A stretch of DNA of 12,498 nucleotides from RH-AL1 sp964247745 (lineage in GTDB: Bacteria > Pseudomonadota > Alphaproteobacteria > Rhizobiales > Beijerinckiaceae). How positions within the stretch are numbered: the first letter of the stretch is position 1; each line of letters begins with the position of its first letter. The stretch spans positions 1 to 12,498 of the forward strand of contig CAXTVT010000084.1 in NCBI GenBank assembly GCA_964247745.1, in the 5' to 3' direction. Positions 7,434-12,498 of this stretch are shown here, one piece after another. A program made the translations under genes and the position numbers. The notes below the pieces were generated by a model that saw only the letters and a program-made list of their open reading frames with translations, was not told the origin of the DNA and did no database searches.

Positions 7434-8903
7434 ATGGATACGAGCGCGCTGACGGCCCGGAAGTCGATCGACGAGATCGTCGCCAGCGGCGAGGGCGAGA
7501 CCCAGCAGATGTCGAAGACGCTGGGCCTGTCCAGCATCACCGCGATGGGCATCGGCGCGATCATCGGGGCCGGCATCTTCGTCCTGACCGGCACGGCGGC
7601 CGCGCAATATGCCGGCCCGGGGATCATGCTGTCCTTCGTTCTCGGTGGCATCGCCTGCACCTTCGTGGGGCTCTGCTACTCCGAACTCGCCGCGATGCTG
7701 CCGGTCTGCGGTTCGAGCTACACCTACACCTACGCGACGCTCGGCGAGGTGTTCGCCTGGATGATCGGGTGGGACCTCATCCTCGAATACGCGATGGGCG
7801 CGGCGACCGTCGCGGTCGGCTGGTCCGGCTACATCGTCAGCGTCCTGAAGAACGTCGGTATCGTCATCCCGCCGGCCTTGGCGGCGGCGCCCGGTACGGT
7901 CATCAAGCTGCCGGACGGCGGGACGGCGTCGGGGATCGTCAACCTGCCCGCGGCGGTGATCGTCGCGCTGCTCACGCTCATGCTGATCATGGGCACCAAG
8001 GAATCGGCGCGCCTCAACAACATTATGGTGGCGGTGAAGCTCGTCGTCGTGGTCGCCTTCATCGGGCTCGGGGCCTTCTTCATCAAGTCGGCGAACTGGC
8101 ACCCGCTGATCCCGACCAATACCGGCGAGTTCGGCAAGTACGGCTGGAGCGGCATCCTTCGCGGCGCGGGTGTCGTGTTCTTCGCCTTCATCGGCTTCGA
8201 CGCGGTCTCCACTGCGGCGCAGGAGGCCAAGAACCCGCAAAAGGACATGCCGCTCGGCATCCTCGGCGCGCTCACCATCTGCACCATCCTCTACATCCTC
8301 GTGGCGGGCGTGCTGACCGGCCTCGTGCCCTACGCGCAGCTCGACGTCTCCGATCCCATCGCCAAGGGCGTCGACGTGATCGGTCTCGGCTGGTTCTCGA
8401 TCGTCATCAAGCTGGGCGCGCTGACGGGCCTGACGACGGTGATCCTCGTGCTGCTCTACGGCCAGAGCCGGATTTTCTACACGATGTCGCACGACGGCCT
8501 GCTGCCGGGCCTGTTTTCGAAGATCCATCCCCGCTTCGAGACGCCCTACCTGAGCCAGGCCCTGATTGGAACGCTGGTGGCGATCGTCGCGGCCCTGACG
8601 CCGATCGGCGTGCTCGGCGAGATGGTCAGCATCGGCACGCTGCTGGCCTTCATCCTCGTCTGCGGCGCCGTGATCTATCTCCGCAGAAGCGACGCCGGCG
8701 TGTTCCGCCCGTTCCGGGTGCCCGGTGTCCCCGTGATCCCGCTGCTCGGCATCGCCTTCTGTCTGCTCCTGATGGCCGGGCTGCCGCTGATCACCTGGGC
8801 CCGCCTTCTGGTTTGGCTGGCGATCGGTTTGCTCATCTACTTCTCCTACGGGCGCAAGCATTCGGCGTTGCGCGCCCGCGGCCGCGAGAAAGTATCGGTC
8901 TGA
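7434..8903 (+). CDS. APC-superfamily amino acid permease, cationic amino acid transporter (CAT) type
   Basis: 489-residue inner-membrane protein with about 12 hydrophobic segments. It should be a secondary transporter for amino acids. The first helix carries the substrate-site motif GAIIGAGIFVLTG (41-53). CYSELAAMLPVCGSSYTYTY (81-100), the ATLGEVFAWMIGWDLILEYA region (101-120) and VAVGWSGY (126-133) are classic CAT/YfnA family signatures. GFDAVSTAAQEAKNPQKDMP (254-273) is the conserved segment after helix 6, and FRPFRVPGVPVIPLLGI (424-440) precedes the last helices. A soluble N-terminal tail of about 30 residues comes first. Substrate specificity (arginine, lysine or others) cannot be read from the sequence. 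It lies 153 bp after the thioesterase, so it probably has its own promoter. Together with the Liv genes downstream it makes this an amino acid uptake region. Confidence 0.93.
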   Translation: MDTSALTARKSIDEIVASGEGETQQMSKTLGLSSITAMGIGAIIGAGIFVLTGTAAAQYAGPGIMLSFVLGGIACTFVGLCYSELAAMLPVCGSSYTYTYATLGEVFAWMIGWDLILEYAMGAATVAVGWSGYIVSVLKNVGIVIPPALAAAPGTVIKLPDGGTASGIVNLPAAVIVALLTLMLIMGTKESARLNNIMVAVKLVVVVAFIGLGAFFIKSANWHPLIPTNTGEFGKYGWSGILRGAGVVFFAFIGFDAVSTAAQEAKNPQKDMPLGILGALTICTILYILVAGVLTGLVPYAQLDVSDPIAKGVDVIGLGWFSIVIKLGALTGLTTVILVLLYGQSRIFYTMSHDGLLPGLFSKIHPRFETPYLSQALIGTLVAIVAALTPIGVLGEMVSIGTLLAFILVCGAVIYLRRSDAGVFRPFRVPGVPVIPLLGIAFCLLLMAGLPLITWARLLVWLAIGLLIYFSYGRKHSALRARGREKVSV

Positions 8904-9224
8904 ACCACCTGCTTTAGGGGGCCGGGCAAGAACCGGGTCACGGCCCGGCAGCCCGGTCCCGTCCCCTCCAACCAGCTCGTGCTGCGAGAGCCGCTTTCGC
9001 TGTCGCGGACTTGCTTCACCTCGACAGAAGACAAAACTCCGAGACCTGTGCATCGAAAAGCACGTCCGAACCAGCGTCCACTGCCCTAGAGCGTTGCTTT
9101 TGCGTCATTTTAACAACAGAGATCTCCGCAGTAAGCCAGCACTCTTGCGAGCTTATCGAAAGTGAGTTTGACTGCGTACAACGATCACGCGGCCCGGGTC
9201 GACAAGTAAAGGCTTGGAGGTTCA
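8904..9224. other. Long non-coding stretch between permease and outer-membrane gene
   Basis: 321 bp without a supported gene. The first part is GC-rich with a hairpin-like repeat (8921-8949). From about 9015 to 9190 the DNA is visibly AT-richer than anything else in the window, with runs such as TTGCTTTTGCG and CATTTTAACAACAG. This should hold the promoter and leader of the following gene, but I cannot fix a -35/-10 pair. Small reading frames on both strands here (9011-9289 plus, 9016-9225 minus) lack codon bias and recognisable motifs. Confidence 0.5.
8921..8949 (+). terminator. Possible terminator hairpin after the permease gene
   Basis: GCCGGGC at 8921-8927 and GCCCGGC at 8943-8949 can form a 7-bp stem with a 15-nt loop, 17 bp after the permease stop. 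There is no T-run after it, so intrinsic termination is doubtful; it may only stabilise the 3' end. Confidence 0.25.
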
Positions 9225-10319
9225 ATGATGTTCGGCCTGATCAAGCGCGTCGTAGAAGTCATGCCCCGCCCCGCTCCCGCACTTATTGATCTCGCGAGCG
9301 CCGTGTCCGCCTGCGTGTTGGCCATGGCGTTGCCCGGAGCCGCGTTCGCCGAAAACGGCCAGCCGAACAGCAACGTCGGGATCGACCCCTACTATACAGG
9401 CTCGCTGCTCTCGCCGTCGCCGGCCATCCCCAAGGCCGGTCTTCTCGCCTTCGAACCCTACGTCCTCTACACCACCAATCCCGCGACCTACGGCCTCGGC
9501 GGCGGGGTCCGTCACAACACCGATGCCACCAACCAGATCAGCACCTTCACCCTGATCAAGTACGGCATCACCGATAATTTCACGATCAACATCGATCCGC
9601 AGACCGCGATCAATCGCGATGCGTTCGGCTTCGACAGCGGCAGCTGTATCGGCGACCTGCCCGTCGAGCTCGAATACCTCTTGACCCGCCAGGACAAGGT
9701 GACCGGCAAACCGTCGATCACGTTGAACGCCGGCGTCCAGGTGCCGACCGGACGCTACGACCAGCTTCCCAACGCCTCCGACGGGCAGGGCGCCGGCACG
9801 TATCGAGCTCGCGCCGGCATCACGCTCCAGTCTCTGTTCTTCGGACAGAGCGAGCATCCGATCCGCGTCCGCCTCTACGGCAACGCGCTCGTGCCGTTGT
9901 CCACGACCGACGTGCACGGCATTTCGGCCCTCGGCACCGATTCGGGCTTCAACGGCACCGGCCGCTCCGGTCTGAGCTACAACGTGGGCACCAGCGTCGA
10001 GTACAGTATCACCCAAAAGCTCGTCTTCGCGATCGATGCGGTGTACAGCGCCGCGCAGTCGAACCACGTCTACGGCTCGGTCTTCACGGGGACGGCGTTC
10101 ACGCCCTTCAGCGCGCGGAGCGGCCATTCCGACGTGCTGCAGATCGCGCCTCAATTCGAGTACAGCACCGGTTCGCGCTTCGGCATCGTCGCCGGTGTCA
10201 ACTTCTCCGCAGAAGGCCACAACACCGCGCAGTTCATCCAGCCGCAGATCGCCTTCAACTACGTCTTCGATACGTCGAAGGGCCTCTCCACCTACGTCAA
10301 TCCCTATACCGGGGACTGA
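9225..10319 (+). CDS. Predicted outer-membrane beta-barrel protein (MetA-phenol-degradation/transporter-like)
   Basis: 364 residues with an N-terminal signal peptide: basic start (K7, R8, R15), hydrophobic core about 23-38 and probable cleavage after AFA (residue 42). The mature part begins GQPNSNVGIDPYYTGSLL, then SPSPAIPKAGLLAFEPYVLY, resembling the start of bacterial proteins grouped with the MetA-pathway outer-membrane family. After that come alternating polar/aromatic strands, for example KPSITLNAGVQVPTGRYD, IRVRLYGNALVPL, SYNVGTSVEYSITQKLVF and FGIVAGVNFSAEG, ending near IAFNYVF. This strand pattern fits a beta-barrel in the outer membrane, possibly a channel for small organic solutes. 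Family and substrate are inference; the terminal aromatic signature is not exactly at the C-terminus, since about 14 residues follow NYVF. GGAGG at 9216-9220 serves ATG 9225 or, with better spacing, ATG 9228. Confidence 0.75.
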   Translation: MMFGLIKRVVEVMPRPAPALIDLASAVSACVLAMALPGAAFAENGQPNSNVGIDPYYTGSLLSPSPAIPKAGLLAFEPYVLYTTNPATYGLGGGVRHNTDATNQISTFTLIKYGITDNFTINIDPQTAINRDAFGFDSGSCIGDLPVELEYLLTRQDKVTGKPSITLNAGVQVPTGRYDQLPNASDGQGAGTYRARAGITLQSLFFGQSEHPIRVRLYGNALVPLSTTDVHGISALGTDSGFNGTGRSGLSYNVGTSVEYSITQKLVFAIDAVYSAAQSNHVYGSVFTGTAFTPFSARSGHSDVLQIAPQFEYSTGSRFGIVAGVNFSAEGHNTAQFIQPQIAFNYVFDTSKGLSTYVNPYTGD

Positions 10320-10390
10320 ACCTCGGCTGGTGATCCGGTAGGCGCGATCCGCCGTCGACGGACCCGTTCCGAACGTCGGTTGCACGAGAA

Positions 10391-10419
10391 TTGCTCGATC
10401 GCGGCTCGAAGCCTATTCA
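10391..10419 (+). promoter_or_regulatory. Weak candidate promoter for the liv genes
   Basis: TTGCTC at 10391-10396 and TATTCA at 10414-10419 are separated by 17 bp, about 80 bp before the livK start. Each matches the sigma-70 consensus at only three positions, so this is a guess based on spacing and position. Confidence 0.2.
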
Positions 10420-10485
10420 AGGACGAAGCGAGTCGCCGCGCCTCCGATGCGATACGCGGCCATGGCCAACCGGCCGATGCCACTA

Positions 10486-10490
10486 GGGAG
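10486..10490 (+). promoter_or_regulatory. Ribosome binding site of livK
   Basis: GGGAG with 7-nt spacing to ATG 10498. It decides between this start and the upstream in-frame ATGs (10447, 10462, 10486 region), because only 10498 puts the signal peptide directly at the N-terminus. Confidence 0.6.
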
Positions 10491-10497
10491 ACGGCGA

Positions 10498-11592
10498 ATG
10501 TTGACGAGGACCATCGCGGCCGTGGCGCTGCTCGCAGCCGGCATGACCTCCGCGCGCGCCGACGTTCGGGTCGCCGTCGTCGGGCCGATCAGCGGCCAGG
10601 ACGCCATCTTCTTCGAGCAGATGAAGCATGGCGCCGAGGACGCGGCGGCGGCGATCAACAAGGCCGGCGGCATCGATGGGCAGAAGCTCGTGCTCGATCT
10701 GGAGGACGATGCCTGCGATCCCAAGCAGGCGGTGGCCGCCGCCAACAAGATCGTCAGCAATGGCGATGTCGCCGTGATCGGGCATTTCTGCAGCAGCTCG
10801 TCGATCCCGGCCTCCGACATCTACGCCGATGCCAGCATCCCGATGATCAGCCCCGGGTCCACCAATCCTTCGCTGACCGAGCGAGGTTTGCCGGATGTCT
10901 TCCGCACCTGCGGCCGCGACGACAAGCAATCCGCGATCGCGGCCAACGCCATTCTCGAGATGGATCCGAAGGCCAAGGTGGCGGTGGTCGACGACCGTAC
11001 GACGTACGGCAAGGGGCTGGCCGACGGGGTTCGCTCGGCTCTGGCGGCGAAGGGCACGTCGCCCGCGGTGAACGACAGCGTCACCCAAGGCACGAAGGAT
11101 TTCTCCACTCTCATTTCGCGCCTCAAGGCAGCCAACGTGACGTTCGTCTTCTACGGCGGCTATTATCCAGAGGCCGGCCTGTTCGTCCGCCAGGCTCGCG
11201 ATCAGGGGTTCAAGGCGAAGTTCATGAGTGGCGATGCCCTCGCGTCCGCCGAATTCGGCAATCTGGCCGGCACCGCTTCCGACGGCGTCTTGATGACCTT
11301 CTCTCCCGACGCTCGAAAGAACCCCCAGGCCGCGGCTGCGGTCAAGAAGCTGCGCGACGAACATTACGAGCCGGAGGGCTACACGCTCTACACCTACGCC
11401 GCCTTGCAGGCCTACGCCGAGGCGGCCAACGACGCGAAGTCGACCGACGGCGCGAAGGTGTCGGCCGCGCTGCACAAAGCCACCTTCGACACGGTGATCG
11501 GCAAGATCCGCTTCGACGAGAAGGGCGACCCCAATGCCGAGGCCTACGTGGTCTATCTCTGGAAAGGCGGCAAATACGAGCCGATGAAGTAG
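10498..11592 (+). CDS. livK: Branched-chain amino acid ABC transporter, periplasmic binding protein (LivK/LivJ-like)
   Basis: 364 residues. The signal peptide MLTRTIAAVALLAAGMTSARA is cleaved after residue 21, releasing a type I periplasmic binding protein into the periplasm, where it would capture leucine, isoleucine, valine or related amino acids and deliver them to the LivHM/LivGF complex. It follows E. coli LivJ/LivK closely: VAVVGPISGQ (26-34), LEDDACDPKQAVAAANKIV (68-86), VIGHFCSSSSIPASDIY (93-109), ISPGSTNPSLTERG (117-130), FYGGYYPEAG (218-227) and IGKIRFDEKGD (334-344). C73 and C98 correspond to the conserved disulfide, and the serines after C98 line the ligand site. The true ligand range cannot be read, since homologues bind varied amino and carboxylic acids. 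livH begins 37 bp downstream. The ATG at 10447 in the same frame would add 17 residues before the signal peptide and is less likely. Confidence 0.93.
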   Translation: MLTRTIAAVALLAAGMTSARADVRVAVVGPISGQDAIFFEQMKHGAEDAAAAINKAGGIDGQKLVLDLEDDACDPKQAVAAANKIVSNGDVAVIGHFCSSSSIPASDIYADASIPMISPGSTNPSLTERGLPDVFRTCGRDDKQSAIAANAILEMDPKAKVAVVDDRTTYGKGLADGVRSALAAKGTSPAVNDSVTQGTKDFSTLISRLKAANVTFVFYGGYYPEAGLFVRQARDQGFKAKFMSGDALASAEFGNLAGTASDGVLMTFSPDARKNPQAAAAVKKLRDEHYEPEGYTLYTYAALQAYAEAANDAKSTDGAKVSAALHKATFDTVIGKIRFDEKGDPNAEAYVVYLWKGGKYEPMK

Positions 11593-11616
11593 CGCCAGCT
11601 CCGCCGCCAGCTCGCC

Positions 11617-11620
11617 AGGA
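11617..11620 (+). promoter_or_regulatory. Ribosome binding site of livH
   Basis: AGGA 9 nt before the TTG at 11630. It supports the TTG as start; the next in-frame ATG (11708) would remove the conserved first helix. Confidence 0.45.
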
Positions 11621-11629
11621 CCTTTCGCT

Positions 11630-12498
11630 TTGGCCTACTTTCTCCAACAGACCATCAACGGCCTGACGCTGGGCTCGATCTACGGGCTCGTGGCGCTCGG
11701 CTACACCATGGTCTACGGCATCATCGGGATGATCAACTTCGCCCACGGCGAAGTCTACATGGTTGGTGCCTTCATTTCGATCATGGCGTTCACGGCCTTG
11801 GGCCTGCTCGGCATCTCCTGGGCGCCGCTCGCGATCGTGCTGGCGCTGGCTATCAGCGTCGTGTTCACCTCGGCTTTCGGTTGGACCATCGAGCGCGTGG
11901 CCTATCGCCGACTGCGCGGCTCGTCGCGCCTCGCGCCGCTGATCTCGGCGATCGGCGTCTCGATTTTCCTGCAGAACTACGTCCAGCTCTGGCAGGGCGC
12001 CGGCCTACGCACGCTGCAGCCGGTTCTCGGCGGCGACATCCTTTTGATGGAGGAGAACGGCTTCCAGGTCCATCTCTCGACGATCCAGATCGTGGTGATG
12101 GTGGTGAGCGCCGCCTTGATGGTGCTGCTGACCTTCGTCGTCCAATCGACGCCACTGGGCCGCGCGCAACGCGCCTGCGAGCAGGACATGGGCATGGCGG
12201 CCATGCTGGGCATCGACGTCGACCGGACCATCTCGCTGACCTTCGTCATGGGAGCGGCCCTCGCGGCGGGCGCCGGTCTCACCGAGACGCTGTATTACGG
12301 CTCCGTCGATTTCTTCATCGGCTTCCTCGCCGGCGTGAAGGCCTTCACGGCCGCGGTGCTCGGCGGGATCGGCTCGATCCCGGGCGCGATGCTCGGCGGC
12401 CTGCTGATCGGTCTCGTTGAGGCCTATTGGGGCGGCTACGTCTCCGGCGCCTACAAGGACGTCAGCGTCTTCGCCGTGCTGATCCTGCTGCTGATCGT
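11630..12498 (+). CDS. livH: Branched-chain amino acid ABC transporter permease LivH, 3' end cut by window
   Basis: 289 complete codons of an inner-membrane permease that pairs with LivM and receives substrate from the upstream binding protein. From the TTG start it reads LAYFLQQTINGLTLGSIYGL, the normal LivH N-terminus. Then come VALGYTMVYGIIGMINFAHG (21-40), ISAIGVSIFLQNYVQL (105-120), the coupling-loop region RACEQDMGMAAMLGID (181-196), where the ATPase subunits dock, and AGVKAFTAAVLGGIGSIPGA (234-253). About eight hydrophobic segments are visible. LivH is usually about 300 residues, so only some 10-20 residues should lie past the edge. There is no in-frame ATG before 11708, and that one would remove the first helix, so TTG at 11630 is preferred. 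It is in an operon with the binding protein (37-bp gap); livM, livG and livF are expected downstream. Confidence 0.93.
   Translation, partial: MAYFLQQTINGLTLGSIYGLVALGYTMVYGIIGMINFAHGEVYMVGAFISIMAFTALGLLGISWAPLAIVLALAISVVFTSAFGWTIERVAYRRLRGSSRLAPLISAIGVSIFLQNYVQLWQGAGLRTLQPVLGGDILLMEENGFQVHLSTIQIVVMVVSAALMVLLTFVVQSTPLGRAQRACEQDMGMAAMLGIDVDRTISLTFVMGAALAAGAGLTETLYYGSVDFFIGFLAGVKAFTAAVLGGIGSIPGAMLGGLLIGLVEAYWGGYVSGAYKDVSVFAVLILLLI

Noticed and set aside
6753..9053. 766-codon open frame on the minus strand
   Set aside because: It is antisense to the thioesterase and permease genes, with low-complexity charged residues and no motif. Long antisense frames are common in high-GC DNA.
9168..9196. 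TTGACT as a -35 box for the outer-membrane gene
   Set aside because: With 16-18 bp spacing the -10 position falls in a GC-rich run (GGCCCG), so it is not a credible sigma-70 promoter.

Overview
This is high-GC bacterial chromosomal DNA with dense, G/C-ending codons. The gene families (two Liv-type transport genes, a CAT-type amino acid permease, a hybrid histidine kinase, and a CurA-like reductase paired with a YdiI-like thioesterase) fit an alphaproteobacterium with a large metabolically versatile genome, such as a Hyphomicrobiales or Rhodospirillales member. That placement is an inference from gene content and composition; no marker gene is present. I see no tRNA, rRNA, CRISPR array, insertion sequence or phage gene.

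Layout. (1) 1-2598, minus strand: a ketopantoate-reductase-family gene is followed by an AMP-forming acyl-CoA ligase of the plant AAE3/yeast Pcs60 (oxalate-CoA ligase) type. The ligase runs off the left edge only a few residues before its expected end. The two are probably co-transcribed. (2) 2808-4958, plus strand: a membrane-anchored hybrid sensor kinase (PAS, HisKA, HATPase, receiver, Hpt-like tail). It converges on and overlaps by 21 bp (3) 4938-5606, minus strand: a short, diverged flagellin-like protein without the usual N-terminal flagellin domain. (4) 5791-7280, plus strand: a CurA-type NADPH-dependent reductase overlapping by 4 bp a YdiI/MenI-type hotdog thioesterase, almost certainly translationally coupled. 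(5) 7434-8903, plus strand: an APC-superfamily cationic amino acid transporter. (6) 8904-9224: the longest non-coding stretch, AT-richer than its surroundings. (7) 9225-10319, plus strand: a secreted protein that looks like an outer-membrane beta-barrel. (8) 10498 to the right edge, plus strand: a LivK/LivJ-type periplasmic binding protein followed by the LivH permease of a branched-chain amino acid ABC transporter; livH is cut by the window end, and the remaining Liv components would be expected beyond it.

How it fits together. The right half is an uptake region: an inner-membrane permease, a possible outer-membrane channel and a periplasmic-binding-protein ABC system. The left half is coenzyme A and acyl metabolism: a PanE-like reductase, an acyl-CoA ligase, an enone reductase and an acyl-CoA thioesterase. 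The kinase has no dedicated response regulator beside it, and its target cannot be told from this window.

I did not find a convincing previously undescribed multi-gene system. The least ordinary items are the flagellin-like gene that begins in the middle of the flagellin fold, a perfect 15-bp palindrome just upstream of it, and the kinase's Hpt-like tail with its usual lysine replaced. Several genes start with GTG or TTG (ligase, thioesterase, livH, probably the kinase), so start calls based only on ATG would be wrong here.
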